Assembly (NCBI GenBank): GCA_013397435.1
Contig: VZRG01000363.1
Coordinates: forward strand, 124,001-188,000
DNA from: Erythrocercus mccallii
Taxonomy: Eukaryota; Chordata; Aves; Passeriformes; Dicruridae
Direction: 5' to 3'
DNA length: 64,000 bases
Position numbers and translations under genes: made by a program. Shown here piece after piece: positions 50,656 through 63,909 of the stretch. The notes beneath the pieces were generated by a model that worked only from the letters and a program-made list of their open reading frames with translations, did no database searches and was not told the origin of the DNA. Position 1 is the first letter of the stretch. Every line of letters starts with the position of its first letter.

Positions 50656-53600
50656 CTTTGTGCAAGCTGATAATAGAAACATTTGCCAGGAGAGCTACAA
50701 AGGTAGATGGTAAATTGTGCGATTAGGCACTAAGTGCTTCTGATGACAGGCAGAGGATTCAGAGCATGATTGACAGGCTATTTCATATTGATTCGAGAAG
50801 TAAACTGGGTTTTGAAAAGCTAGACAGCTGGCATATTTCTAAAAAGTAACTGGTTTGTTGAAGCTGAAATAATTAGGCTTACTTGTTTGTGCCACATGGT
50901 AAACACTTTCAGAATGGCTGTCTGGAAATACTAATCAGTGACTGTTTCTCAGCTGATCCATTTATAGTTTCTTCAGCCACCTAAAACTACCATGAACCAA
51001 GAAAGAAGTCAGTTTCCCCCCAGAATTGTCACATTCATGGTTTCCCTTGTAAAAATAAAAAACCAGACACCACAGCTTTGTGTCAGTGTCTGCAATAATA
51101 GATGTCACAGTTGTGTAGTGGAGATGCTGAACGGTGCCTTCCTGATGCTGGCAGTGGTGACTGGGGACCCTGCAGGCAGCTGCTACCCTCTGTGGTTAAT
51201 CATTGCTTAAAAGCACAAAGTAATGCTGGCACTGGTTCTTGCACTTTGCCGTGTGTTTCTCATGCTTTATTCACCTTCCTTGCATCTTTGGTTGTGATGT
51301 CTGTTTGTTGATTGCCCCTGAGTCTGAACACAGGCTTGTGTTTTTCTCTGAAGACCTTTGGGTACCTTCATGGGCAGCTTCTGTGGGCTGATAAAATGTA
51401 AAACCAGCTAAGCAACTAAAGCAACAAAGCTGTAGCCAAAGGGCCTTTCCAAGGAAATGCTGGGACATGATGTTTAATGCCAGTTCTGTTTACCTAAAGC
51501 TATTTTTATTTTTCCTTTTGAAGCAATAACTCTCCTGCCTGCACCTGTGTGTTCAGCTGTCTCTATCTGTAAGATGGTGTATTCCTAGTGGTTAGCTTGT
51601 GCTGCTGCCATGAAGAGCCAGGGAAAAGCCAGCCATGCCCTCTTGCCAGCAGCATGGCCATTTTCCCAGTATGTTGCCTGTGTTATTCCCCATTCAGCTC
51701 TCCAGCAGCCAGGCAAGTTGGCAGTTGTGCAAAGCGTTGTGGGGAGGAAAGGGCAGCAGAAAATGCTGACTCTGTGCTAATGCATCTGTGTAATCACCAT
51801 TCTGGGGTTAGATTGCAGGAAGATGACAAAACTGCTGAATAAAGTATATTTAATCTTTTTTTTTTCCTCACCAATTATGACCTGCAGTGGGTAATAGTAG
51901 AATGTGTGGAGAAGCCCAAGCTTTCCGTTCGGAACAGAAGTATCTGCCCTGTAATTTTGAATCCTTGAGATTTTATAGAAGTGGTTGAATATGGAAGTTT
52001 TGACATATAATAATAGGATGGAACAGATCTCATGCAGGGCTACAGGCAGAAGAAAAATCTTATGGGATGAGGGTCAAAATATAGCTTAAACACAAGGATA
52101 GAATAGAGTAGAAATGTGATGGGTAGTGAAATCAGTGTTGTCCCTTCCATCCCTCTTGCACAAACACTTCCCAGGTTGTTGCTCTGCCCTTTTTCACATC
52201 TATAATTAGACTAATGTAGTAAAATGGTATTTTACTATGTGGAAAGCTCTTAGTAGTGGCCAAGTCACCAGATGTAAAATGGTGCATTTTAGGGTGAGCT
52301 GACAGCTGTGGTGGAAGGGCTGGGGCACTGGGTTCATATTCTGGCAGTTTTCCAGAGGGTGAGGGATGAAGGACGAGGTGAAGATGGGATGTAAGACAGG
52401 ATGGTAAGTGGGCTGAACAAATAAAGTCTCCCCAAATCCATTCAGTTTGGATACTTTGAGCAAATCAACCTATGTGAACCCCTGAGGAATGTGGATGTGT
52501 AACTTCCACCAGTAGAATATGTATGTGTGAGGTAGGGTATAAACTGACCCAGTATAAGCTCATTTGGAATTAAAAGAAATATAGCTTTGGGAACTCAGAT
52601 CACATTCTCAAATCCAAATCTAACCTGAGTGGAAGAGCTAACAAGCACTGAAAAATACTGTCCTTAATATTAACATCATCTTGAACATTACATGGGATAA
52701 ATTTGACTCAGTGTGGGCAAATAAGCATTTTTCTGTGTTTATGAGCTTTCTTCACTGATCTGTTTATTCAACTTGTCTTCCCTAGCTTTGAGTGCATCCC
52801 TGAAATGTTTACTTTCAAAGTTAGTGCCAGAAGAAGGTAATTGCCTCAGGACACAACCCCTGACATGGGGCAGGGGGAGGTAGATTCCTGCTCAGAGGAA
52901 GCACATGCACAGGGGAGTGTCACAGCAGGAGATGGAGTTGTTCAAACAATTAAAACTGTAAAAAGTAAAACCTGAACTTAAAAACAAACCCCAAAATTAT
53001 TTAACAATTCGAGCACGTCAACTGCTTTGCCTTCGTGTGCTTTTTGGAGCTGTGATGTTATCTGATCAGCCACTGGCTGTGGTCTGGGGGTGATTAGGAT
53101 CTATGCCTGTAGTTATGAGCATATGGTATATGTTTTTAAAATTGTAAGTTTAAAATAATTACATTCTGATGCTGTTTATTAAGAATTATTTAATTATCTC
53201 TGTGTTCTAGAATGGTTTTGCTGCCAGTTAATATTCATTTCTGGCCTGGAGCCATCAAAATCATAAGGTTTCCTTCAAGTTTCATAATACTGTTAAAAAA
53301 GAGTTGCTCAGTTTCCTTTAAGGAAGTAAAAGAACTTCCTTTGGTTTTGTTTTCACTTTCTCTGCATTTCAGAGGCTTGTATGACTTACTATTGAATAGG
53401 AAAAGGTGTAGGATTATGGGGACATTCCTGAAGTGGATAACAGAGAGTTGGGCTTGTGACAGATTTTCCTGGATATTAAAATTTGCTTCAAGCAGAGCCT
53501 CCAAAGTGATGTGCTGGACTGATCGGTTGGTATTGACTTCAAGTTTTGTCAGACTTCGACACAGTAGTGTGGGACATTGATCTTATTTCCAACCAAAAAG

Positions 53601-56600
53601 AGATAATCAAAGCCAGGTCAAAACAGTTACTGAAAAGTTTGTCTGAACTGAAGAATCTCTTGAACTAAGGGTTTATGTGGTCCAAAAGAAACCAAAGTTA
53701 AGGACACCTACTCCTGGAAGTATTTCATGATCTCATACGTTTGCTGTTCAAATGAATAAACCACATGAAACCTATAAAGTCATAGTTGGAAAACCAAAAG
53801 CCAAAGCATGGAGACTTTCAACAACTCATAAAAGGAATACGAAAATAAGAGAAGTTTTATGCTAGCAAAGGAGCTGCAGTGGTGTCCTCAATACTCAAGA
53901 TTTGGGTATGCCATGAAGTCTGACTTTTTAAAAAGGGGAATGGCTTGTGATCCATTGTTATTTGAACTCTATTGAAAGCTTTGTAATTTGACAGATTTTA
54001 TTATAGATTGGATTTTATTGGTAGACTGTAACACAGTAGCGAAGCTTCTCTGGTTTGAGCGAAGCAGTCCATGCTGTATCATGTTCCGTCCAGAATGCTG
54101 CTTCAGATTCAAACCCACATCCTTCTTCAGGGGTTGTGCTGCTCTCTGAGCACCAGAGCAGTGCTGAGTGTGCCAAACAGACACCTCTGCTAAAGGAGTT
54201 CAGAGGTTCCTGTGGGAACTTTGCCTCTGTGTTTTCCATGATGTGGAGCAGAACTCACAGAGGTTCCTGCCTGGGCTCTGAGCCCCCAGAGTGACATGGG
54301 ACCTAGCATCAGTGACTAAAAGTAGGAATCAAAAGGGAGACGATGTGTGAGCTGGCACATGGGAATTTTGCTGCTGACCACTGTTTTGTCTTCTGATCTA
54401 AACAGATGTCTGAATCTGTAAGAAAGTAGAACATAAAGGAGTCTGCAGACAGCTTGGAATAAACATTCCATAATTGTTTCTATGTGCAGCCCTGCTTTTT
54501 CTCTTTGTTGACTGTCAGAGCCAATTTAGACTTTCGTTAAGTTCCTCCAGGCAGGGGCATGTCATCCCTGTGTCCTGGCTGATGGGAACACTGGATATTC
54601 TGTGTAAATAGACCATTGAAGCTGGTAGGAGCAAAAATGCCTTTGCTGTCAGGGTGCTGGCAGAGCCTGGGCATGAAGGCAGCAAGCTGTCTCCAAGCTG
54701 AGTCTCTAAAGGGAAAGGGTTCTGGGAAAAAAGGAGAGTAAATTTATAGTGGTTTTATTTATTTAGTTTTAATGAAAGAATGTGTAGGACGTGGAAACAT
54801 TATTCGAATTGCAACTATTGAGAACTTCTCTCACAAATACTGATAATTTTAGGAATAGTAGAGAGCATGGAGAAGGAAAAGAGCATTCTAGGGCAATGAC
54901 ATCATCCCCAAAGAATCAGGTATTTATAGTACCTTATATTTTGAAACTATGGTTTTCTTCATCTCTAAATTAGTTCATGTATTTACTTATATTTTTCTTA
55001 TTAATAGTTCTAGGAACATTGATTTTGTAGAAACTGCATTATTGATCCCATTTAGTGACTTCATGACATAAATTATTGTGCTTGGTCTTAACACCCCCCC
55101 CGACCCGTTTTGGTTTTCAAATTGGTTTACAATTCACAGTTACAGAATTTCTTTCAGAAGTACTTGTTTGAGTTTTCTGAAGCATTTGGTTTTAGAAGTG
55201 TTTCCTTGCAAGGTGATTAGTGGTCAGAGTACAGGGAGGTAAGCTGACACACCTAAATGTGCAAGGTTTGCTGTGCAAGGGTGAAAAAACCAAATTAAAA
55301 TCCAACACTTAATGATCTTTTCATGCCTTTATAACAGTTTCCTTGCTTTTTGTTTTTACTCAGTTATGTTTGTTCAAGATAATGCAGGCATCATTTCATT
55401 AGAAAATTGATGTAAGTGTAAGGAAATTCCAGAAACTGCGAGATTTCTGGCTGCAGAATAAGTTAACTTCCAGTGCTGTGAAACTCATAAAGAACAGTTG
55501 TAGTGTTCTAATGTTACACTGCATTAACTATAACATTAATGCACAAAACTTGAACATAGGTGTCTCTGCTTGACTGTGTTTATTGCCCAGTTTCAGAAGG
55601 TTCATAGACTGGTAGGTTCTAAGTTCAATAAAAGAAATACATTGTAAAGGGCTTAGACTGGCAAAATCAAATGCAAACCTAAACTATGCAAACACTTGTT
55701 CTGCTCGCATCTCTTAGCATCTGGTATCTGAAAGAAGGCAGCTCCTAATGGTGAACTGAGTAGGACAGAAGTGAAAAGAAGGAAACAGCCCTCTGAAGGA
55801 TGTAAGCTGAAGGTGGCTTTTCCAGCATTTTCAGTGTAAAACTTTACAAGAGTCCTGCTCAGACTTGAAAGCTGCTAAGGAGAAGGAGGTGTTTAAAATG
55901 TTCACCAGTTCATCTGCTTTTGCACCTCGAGGTTTAAAAGCTCAGGTTTCGGAGTCAAGGGAACCTTGTATTTTGAGAGCAGTGGATTATTTTTGAGGTG
56001 TGTCAAGGTTCAGCCTGACTGACGGTTCCCTTTGTCACTTCTGTGTGCTCAGCACTCCTCAGTGTCCAGGCTTATTAAATTCAGGGGTAAATCTGCTGCA
56101 CTGGGAAAGTGAGTGCTGTACAGAGGGGCAGAATTGTTCAGGTAAGGTCTTGTATGAAGTGGGAGCTTCTGCTGCTCTCTTGGAAGGCTGGGCAGTACTG
56201 CTGGGCCATTGCAATAGCTTTTGCACTTTGCAGGACCAGCTGTGCCAGGATGAGGGTTTTAGAACTGGCTAGATAAGGAAGAAACTTGAAAAGACAAGAA
56301 AAAATTGGATGTGGACATTTTAATGTGCTGAAATATGTTAACCTTTGGCATATTAGCTGTTTTTCTTTTAAAATGAGATACTTGTTGGTAAAATGTTAAG
56401 TAGTTAAAAAGTAAAAGTATCTTATAAGTAACTATTAGTTTTTACATGTTAACATGTAGCCATGTTCTATTGCACAGGCACTATTGTTGGCTCTTGCTGT
56501 TTCCGTGCTTTGCTTCTGGAGTGGTACATGTTGCCTTTTTTATCATGTCTTTCTTTATCTTCACTTAGGTGTTGGGGTGGGGTTTTTTGTATGTGTGGCT

Positions 56601-57022
56601 TTTTGTTTGTTTTTGTTTCATGAGGCTGCTGACCTATTTGTACTTTCAGTTGAGTTTTGCGTGTCCTGTGGTTACTGACTTACAGGTTAACTCTTGGGGT
56701 GGGTGGATGGACTAACACAAATAACACTACTGACCAGGTTTTATTTAATATTTTCAATGATGAGCTGGTTTACTCTTCTTAGAAATGCATTTATTTGCAC
56801 CAAGTGTTGTGACCTATTTTTCTTAAATGGTATTTAAAAAAAAGAGTGTGTTTCATGTTTTTTTCCAATGGGAAAATGGAGAATTGTGCTGAGCAGTATC
56901 ACATATGCTGTGTTACTTTGTGATGCTGTGCAAAATACACCCTCAGTGTTGCAGGGATCATATGTCCAATTTAAATTGCTGCTGCTATACTGGCTGCAGG
57001 GGTTTTGTGAGGGTTTCCTCAC

Positions 57023-57488
57023 CGTGACAATTACAGGCATCACTAACTAAGCAGGTCATGCTGACCAGGGAATTGGTTCTGCTGTGTGTTCCCATTTCCA
57101 CTCTGTTCTGGTTCTTGCCATGGATCTTTACAGCACTGGTTGATTTGGTCATGACCAGAAAATCCCAGCCCTTATTTTGCATTCCTGCAGTAATAAGGCC
57201 AATTGCTTGAAGTGCCAAAGAAAAGGTTTTACTTGTGCCATTTGCTGACACAACTATTTTCTGTAGTTGCCAGTTCAAGAGTATGAACTCACTGTCTGAA
57301 GTTGTCTGGGGGCTGGACTTGTAAGTGAAAAATGTGCCTGGTAGGCTGCTGCCCAATGGCTGGGGAGTGATTAGTGGAGCATCATGAGTTAAAGTGAAAG
57401 TCAAGGCAGAACTTTTCATTATAATTGTAGCAGGAACTGTCACCTTCATTTCAGATGCCTTCAAAACAGGTTTTGTCAAAAAATAAGT
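57023..57488 (-). other. Antisense open frame with exon-like borders, function unknown
   Basis: On the minus strand the frame opens directly after CTGTAG (a usable acceptor preceded by a pyrimidine-rich stretch at about 57490-57530). It stays open for 155 codons to CACG, where GTGAGGAAA (a good donor) follows at 57022. The frame continues past that point to a stop at 56985-56987. The first in-frame ATG is near 57446. The product is rich in Thr, Ser and Leu and includes a hydrophobic segment around LALQAIGLITAG. I recognise no domain or family. It lies inside the PXYLP1 intron, antisense to it. By my rough estimate fewer than one ORF this long is expected by chance in the window, so chance is not excluded. 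Confidence 0.25.
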
Positions 57489-58749
57489 CTACAGATGTAG
57501 TTAAAAAGCAAAAGATATATCAAAAAGAGATGGTAGTTAGAATCTCTTATGCAGTGTAGAGATATCAGACTGATGGGTGGGTCCCTGTGTTATTCAGTGA
57601 CCTTTTCTAAAACTCTGAATGTTACTCCAAATCAACCTTTTGTTGTCTGTGGGCTTTTTGTTCTCCCTCCTATACTCTATAAGCTTGCTCCAAAATACAC
57701 TTTTCTCTGTCTTTGGCAGATAATTATGTACAGACTGATCACTACCTTCCTTTTGGGGCAAAGTCTCCATTTGTCTTTGCTGGGCTTTTCATTGTGACCA
57801 CTTTGCTCTCTTGCGTTTCAGTAGACAATGTCATTTTGATGCAGCACATCAGATAAATACAGTAATTTTATTGAGGCAGACTTTGAGGAGTACTATTGAT
57901 TATTTATGGAGACATGCTGTTTTAATCAAGTAAATTCATTTAAGTTGTCATGGTGAGTCAGTATAATTCTGTGCTTACGCTTCATGCTGGAGAGTAGGTT
58001 TGTATTATAGATGGATGCTGGTGATTTAGAGGATGTAACAGCATCAGTCAATTGGCACAGGAGATTGGCAGTGCCGGTTTAGTGTCACAACTAATCTCAC
58101 AAGTGCTTTGAAAGCATTGATGTAAACTTATTTTCAGGGCCTGACTTAAACAAAAGAAGTTTACCAGTCAAGAAATGCCTTGTGTCTGGTTTGTTGAGGA
58201 GCTGGTACTGCCAGGGGGAGGTTCTGTGTGATGCCCTGGCTGGCAGTGCCCCTCCAGTGCTGAAGAGAATGTAGGTTAGTGCTGCCAGCTGCTCTGCTCC
58301 AGCTTCGTGCCTCGCCTGGGCTCCAGGCTGGCTGCCTCTCTCCCAGCATTTCTAGGTATGTTACTATTTTTTCCTCACTCCCTGGCCTGGCCTTCAACCA
58401 TAAGGCTGTTTTTACCTTTGTGTGAGCATGCAATAACACCTTGCACCAGCACTTGTGTGAGATTAGGTAAGTACTGAGGGTGCTCTGAGTGCTGTGAGTC
58501 ATTCTGGCATGTTTTGATGAGTTGAGATTTTGGATCGTATTTAAAAGGAAAAGTTACATTCTGTGGATAAGCATGCTGCAAAAGGTGACTGAGAAGTAGC
58601 CTTTTACTTTCCTGCATTTCAATGTAGGATGCTTTATTAATGACTATCCTTAGGAATTTCTAAACTGTTTAAGTGTGTCGCATTTAAAATCAGTGTGACT
58701 GAAATGTTTGGAGTTGTATAGGTCATCTTTATCAAGTACTGCATTTATA

Positions 58750-58970
58750 GAAACAGAACTGTGGAATTGTTTAGGTTGAAAAAGTCCAACCATTCCCCCA
58801 GCACTGCCAAACCCACCACCAAACCCTGTCCCTGAGCACCACATCCACAGGTCTGTTAAACCCCTCCAGGGGTGGTGCCTCCACCACTGCCTTGGGCAGC
58901 CTGTTCCAATGGTTGACAGCTCTTTCTGTGAAGAATATCCAGTCTAAACCTGCCTGTCTCGTGGATGAGC
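58750..58970 (-). mobile_element. CR1 LINE 3' end, including the ORF2 C-terminus, in the PXYLP1 intron
   Basis: Left to right it reads as a reverse-complement CR1 tail: a GGAATTGTTTAGGTTG-type start, GTCCAACCATTCCCCCAGC, a CCTCCAGGGGTGGTGCCTCC block, and the segment encoding the reverse-transcriptase ORF C-terminus. On the minus strand one frame still reads FFTERAVNHWNRLPKAVVE, which is typical of the avian CR1 ORF2 end. It lacks nearly all of ORF2. It is antisense to PXYLP1. Confidence 0.92.
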
Positions 58971-61504
58971 ACGAATCCCTGCATTTTGGGCACATGTCAG
59001 GGCTGCTGCTCCTGGCGCTGAGTTCCACCTTGGTGTGGTGCTCACTCCCCTTTAGAAGCAGTAAGTACTTCCTTGGCTGGCTACCACAGAGCCAGGCCCT
59101 ATTCCTGCAGCCCAGCGAGGTGGTGCTGCCAGCTGCTGATGGAATTGTCCTTTGGGATTTCAGTGTGCAGATGTTGAGGCTGGGCCAGCACCTGCACTCT
59201 GTCTTGGGTAAACAGATAAAGACCAGCAGTGCCTACATGTCAGCTTAGCAGTGGGTGCTCTGCAGTGCTCTTGCTCTGTGATAGTCTGTCCTGAACACCC
59301 CAAATGTGCTTTGCTCTGTGGTTTGTTGTTTTGTTTCATCTGCCTGTAAGAATAGTTTAGTGGGAACAAAAGGTTGATTTGCTTTTATTTATCCCCCCTC
59401 CAGGCTTTGTTTTATCTTTTTTAGCTTACCAATGCTCACTTCAGTGAGTGCTCACAATTCTTACAGTACTGCCTTCGCTTCACTTGTCCAAGCGCAGCTG
59501 TGCCCTGGGAGTACCTTGTGTGCCAGCCTGGAGGAGCAGAGGCTTCAGGAGTCAGTCTCACATACCTTCACCTGATTCTCTGCAGCTTCTTGCCAAGGAG
59601 GAACTGATGGCAAATTGTGTTGACAGCCTTTTAATTAACAGCTTCTCAGCAGGAGCTGCTCCTATTCCTCATAAGTCGCAACAGAGCAACTTTTAATTTG
59701 TTAGCAAGTCAAAGTGTATTCCAAAGAAATTTCTTTCCACTTTGTAATTTCTTGAATGATGCCTTTCACACTCAATGTCTTAAAGCTTCTGATCTTGCAA
59801 TTAAGGCTTAAAGCTCATTAAGCTTATTCAGGAAAACATTTTGCTAATATGAAGTGTGTAAGATCTCCTGTTTTTCAGTCTTTAATTTTTTTGTGGCAGC
59901 TTTATTTTATGCAACAACAGTATTAATCTGTGTAGACTGTGCACAAGACCTCCTGTTCCTGAGAGCTTTTTAACAGATTTTACCTTCTCTTCCCTGCTAA
60001 ATCTATTTTTTGCTTCTTCCTGGGGTTCCTTCTGTTGTCCCATCTGTTTGGTTGAACTGCTTTATTTTCTCCTGGTGTTTGACATACACTAATCCTTTTA
60101 CCTTCTATCCTTCACAGCTTTGTTGAGTTGCAGTGGTGTAGTTCAGTTTTGCTTCTGCCTGCCTTCCACTAGGATGTTCCAGGATGAGCTATGATTTTTT
60201 TGACTTTGAGAGCTGTTAAAAATTGTTCCTTCCAACTTTCTCTCTTCCTCTCTTTTTACTTTATTTTTACTACTGCTTGAACATGCCATTTATGGTGCTG
60301 TTGGCATTTGGGAAAAATACTGTAATGACTCTGGTTTCTTGCTTCTCAGAATCTCCAGATCTTTCCATTTTTCCACAGTTCCCAAAAGCTGTAAAGGGAG
60401 TTGTCCAAGTAAAATGAGGTGGAAAGACCTCAGTCCTGCAAAATGTATGTGTATAGTGGATTTCACTTACTGCAATCACACAAAGCTTTTCAAGACCAAC
60501 CCCAGTGGATAAAATAAGTTCAATGATTTCTGAAACCTTTTCAAATACTAGTAAGAAAATTAATTGGGGAGGGAAGGGGGCAGTATAGAAAAAAATCAGA
60601 ATTTTGAGGTTGTGGTTTTATCAGCACTCAGAGATTAAAATCTTGCAAAGATGGTTAGTTTTTGGAGTCCAGAAGAGTTTTAGTAAGCAAATATGTATTA
60701 ATTACATGTGTATGTAAGACTTGTCATTCTCAAAAGCAGGAGAAATAAAGAGAGGCCTCTTTCTGTGAAGAAATAAGTTCTGGGGCAAAAAAACGGTGGA
60801 GGGGAAAAAAGTTACTTTCTGTCATAAACAGAACGGAGTTCAAAGGATCTGGGAATCTCAGAAGGTTTCTTTCAAGACTAACCAATTTCCTGCAACACAC
60901 TGTCAGTGCTAGGAGGAGGCATCTCTTGCACATAAGAGCAGCTGGCTGTTTAAAAAAGAAAAAAAGGCTTGTGGGGGGGAGAGCAACACCCTCACATCCC
61001 TTATATAGAGCAGTTTTCCACAGGAGAACGTACATCTGTGAAAACAGGGCACTTCAGCAAATTCTGTACTCTTCAGAATGTCATTTTGCAAGGAAAAGTG
61101 TGTTTGGATGTTTTCAGGAGAGGGCTTGGTTTTTTTGTATTTTTATTTTTGCAATGAGTAATGACTGCTGAGGCTTTATTACTTTTTTTTGTTTACTGTG
61201 TAGTGGTATTAACAGCTTTTTTTAATCTTTTTCATCTTAAGAATTGTGAATGTGAGTATTAACCCTGTGTTTGCAGGAGCATGCCTAATTTTATGGAAAA
61301 TGGAAATCTTTTTTTATTTACCTGGAAGTTTTGTTGTGGAAATACAATTAATCCTATTGTTAAGGTGAAGGCAACTTCTCCATTTTGTTGTTGCCAATTT
61401 GAATTGCCTTGTGTGCTTGCCTTTAAAGAGTAACTGATGCTTCCACATCTGAAATGTATATTTGCCACTGTTTTGTTGTTTGCAGGAACCACAGATATCT
61501 GAAG

Positions 61505-61536
61505 ATGAAACCATGAAGAGCAAGCAGAGTGAATAA
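61505..61536 (+). promoter_or_regulatory. PXYLP1: Two short overlapping upstream ORFs in the PXYLP1 5' UTR
   Basis: One uORF runs 61505-61516 (three codons and TGA). A second runs 61513-61536 (seven codons and TAA) and stops five bases before the main ATG at 61542. Both have A at -3, so both could be used by scanning ribosomes. Such uORFs commonly lower translation of the main frame; that effect here is inference. Confidence 0.6.
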
Positions 61537-61541
61537 TAATA

Positions 61542-61620
61542 ATGCTTTTCCGAAACCGTTTTCTGTTCTTGCTGGCCTTGGCAGCCTTATTAGCCTTTTT
61601 GAGCCTCAGTCTACAATTCT
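61542..61620 (+). CDS. PXYLP1: PXYLP1 first coding exon (2-phosphoxylose phosphatase 1), 5' part only
   Basis: The exon encodes residues 1-26 plus the first base of codon 27. It begins MLFRNRF and ends LSLSLQF, which I recognise as the start of PXYLP1/ACPL2. A short basic N-terminus is followed by a hydrophobic stretch at about residues 7-25, the signal anchor of a type II Golgi membrane protein. The family is a histidine acid phosphatase that removes the 2-phosphate from xylose in the glycosaminoglycan linkage region, opposing the kinase FAM20B and allowing chain extension. The catalytic domain is in later exons outside the window; the vertebrate protein is about 480 residues. The start is supported by A at -3 and by an in-frame TGA at 61530-61532, which rules out an N-terminal extension. 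A consensus donor (GTAAGTG) follows at 61621. Identity is by recall, not by search. Confidence 0.9.
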
Positions 61621-61744
61621 GTAAGTGTCCTCATGTTTTGTTTTCCACGTATAGTGGTCTGTAGGTGTGTTTAAAAATGGCCATGATTACATGTTGTTTA
61701 AGCATTCTTTCTTTATTGAAATACTTGGATTTTGTTTTGGGGTT

Positions 61745-61782
61745 ATTTGTTTGTTTGTAAGGATTTTTGTTTGTTTGTTTTC
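61745..61782. repeat. (TTTG)n tetranucleotide runs
   Basis: Two short TTTG arrays separated by TAAGGATT, 125 bp downstream of the PXYLP1 donor. Confidence 0.85.
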
Positions 61783-63500
61783 CAAAAAAGTAAGAAGCAT
61801 AATTTTGTGTGCCGTGTAGGAATCTATACAAGCTAGACTGTTCAAAGCAGGCTATTTTATTTAAAAAAATCTGTATTTTGTAGTGCAGTTAAGTAATTGA
61901 ATGTGATTGAATCTTTCCATGAAAGTAGATAAACCATATTGGAGTGAAAGCTGCTGCAATTCCTATTTTACATTGCATCAGACCAGATGGGATTGAGGAA
62001 ACTGCTGTGAGAGGTTTGAGTGCTGGAACTTCTCCTGATTTGTACACTCACATCAGGAAAGTTCATGCAGTTGGATTGGTTCATCAGAAGTGATTGGTTT
62101 GTTTAAGAACAGATAAATTGTGTTGTGCTTCAGATGAATTTATGGAGGTTCAGTGCGGAGGGCCCTCGCATGCTGATGACAGAGCAGGAGGTGGTGCTGA
62201 AGGCAGGGCAGGTGGCAGATGAGATAACCAGCCCTGTGGCTGATTGTCACCTGCTTCAGGAGAGAACATTGCCAGGTAAAGCCATGTTTGGTGATTATGT
62301 GGCCTGTACTACTGCACAGCAATGCAGTGAGAAGGCAAGTAAAAGCACCCAGCCATAGGATAGGATAACATTCTTTGTTGTCATCTTTCACTGTGTTTTA
62401 ATGAGCACAGTCCTTCTGGGCTGTGCTTTTTTTTTGCGTAATGTAAAAACCCCCCAAACCCAAAAGATTACGTTAGAATTAGAATGTGTCCTTTGCACAT
62501 GACAGACATGTCTTAAAAAAAAGGGAGGGAGAGAAGATGAAAGAAACTTTGTGGTTTTCTGCTATTATTTTTGTGTGCTTAAACTCATCTGCATGTAATA
62601 AAGGGACCTGTGGCTCTGAATTGCTTTCTCAGCCTCCTCTGGGCACAAGCCAGGGGCCCTGATTGCAGCTTATTTTGCCCCTTAGGCTTGTTATGGCTCT
62701 GCCCTTGATGTTGTAGGGCTGGTTATTTGTTGTGCATGGGGTGAAGGTCCTAGAGGAGCTGCAGCTGAAACATGAAACTGAATTGTTAACTAAAATGAGT
62801 TTTATTTAGGGATGAGGAGGTAGGCATTTAGGAGAATGAATCACATTTCATCTAAAGATAAAATTATTTTCTACTTAATTAGAACATAACATTTCTGCTA
62901 GAGATAAGGATGTTTGAGAGGTGCTTTAAAAAGCACATAAGCTGCAGCAGGCAGCAACTGTGAAGCTCAGTGCCAATACCAACACTGATACAGAAACCCT
63001 TACATAATGACAACTGCAATACAGTCCACTGGGAACCAAGACATTCAGGCAGTCTGATACTTTAACTTCTACCAGCTTCAGGTTGTAGAGCAATTAGTCC
63101 AAACTTGGAGCAAAGGCCATCTCTACAGCAAAACCAAAACTCTCTTGGATCACCTTGTGCTTCTAAGTGAGCTGTGCCAGCTGGGCAGCCTGCAGCTCAG
63201 CAGCTTCAGGTGAGTTACCAGTGCTGTCACTTGTTTCTGTCTGTATCAGATGCTCACCAGTGCCTGTTTCTGTCAGGAAACACTATTTTTTCACATCCTC
63301 AGAATGTTTAACTTTGGGATTGGTTGAGCATTCTTCAACACCAAAATTTGCATGAACCCGTCCTTCTCCATCCAGCACTTACAACTTATTTGCAAATAGG
63401 GTAAAAGCTGAGCTACTTTACCCCCACTTTGGCAGAGCATCCTGCTACAGGCTCCTCATGACAAGATACTGAGGCCTGGAGCAATTGCCCAGTGCAGCTG

Positions 63501-63909
63501 GTGCAGGGTCTGGAGCAGAAGTGGCTGAAGGAGCTGGGAGTGTTTAGCCTGGAGAAAAGGGGGCTCAGGAGGATTTTTATCACTCTCTACAACTACCTAA
63601 AAGGAGGATGTACAAGGTGGAGATCAGTTTTTTCTCCCAGGTAACAAGTGATAGGACAAGAGGAAATAGTCTCAAGTTGTGCCAGGGGAGGTTTATATTG
63701 GGATTAGGAAAAATGTCTTCACCAAAAGGGTGATTTGGCATTGAAACAGGCTGCTCAGGGCAGTGCTGGGGCCACCATCCCTGGGGGGATTTTAAAGACA
63801 TGTAGATGTGGCACTTGGGCTCATGGTTTAGTGGTGTTCATGGTGGTGCTGGGGTAATGGTTGGTCTTGATCTTAGTGGTCTTTTCCAACATAAATCATT
63901 CTATGATGA
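63501..63909 (+). mobile_element. CR1 LINE 3' end, sense orientation
   Basis: The ordered blocks GGGTCTGGAGCAG, GTTTAGCCTGGAGAAAAGG, CTCTCTACAACTACCTAAAA, AGTGATAGGACAAGAGGAAA, CCAGGGGAGGTTTATATTGG, ACAGGCTGCTCAGGGCAG and a terminal TCATTCTATGATGATTTAT define a 5'-truncated CR1 on the + strand. It lies downstream of the first PXYLP1 coding exon, so it is intronic. Several indels break the ORF2 frame. Confidence 0.93.

Larger units (their letters stand above)
47651..61485 (+). other. PXYLP1: Probable PXYLP1 5' intron(s)
   Basis: Lies between the CpG island and the start-codon exon. It contains one CR1 fragment, a poly(T) tract and the antisense exon-like frame. Additional noncoding 5' exons may be hidden here, but none can be called from sequence alone. 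If the true promoter is elsewhere, part of this is intergenic. Confidence 0.6.
61486..61620 (+). other. PXYLP1: PXYLP1 exon containing the end of the 5' UTR and the start codon
   Basis: The acceptor is a T-rich tract ending TTGTTTGCAG at 61485, and the donor GTAAGTG starts at 61621, giving a 135-nt exon. The first 56 nt are 5' UTR and the last 79 nt are coding. Because the exon has its own acceptor, at least one noncoding exon must lie upstream, most likely in or beside the CpG island about 14 kb to the left. The exact acceptor is inferred from sequence only; no other AG with a good pyrimidine tract lies between it and the ATG. Confidence 0.82.

Noticed and set aside
58892..59248. 118-codon + strand ORF
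   Set aside because: Its first part is antisense CR1 sequence; no recognisable product or splice context.
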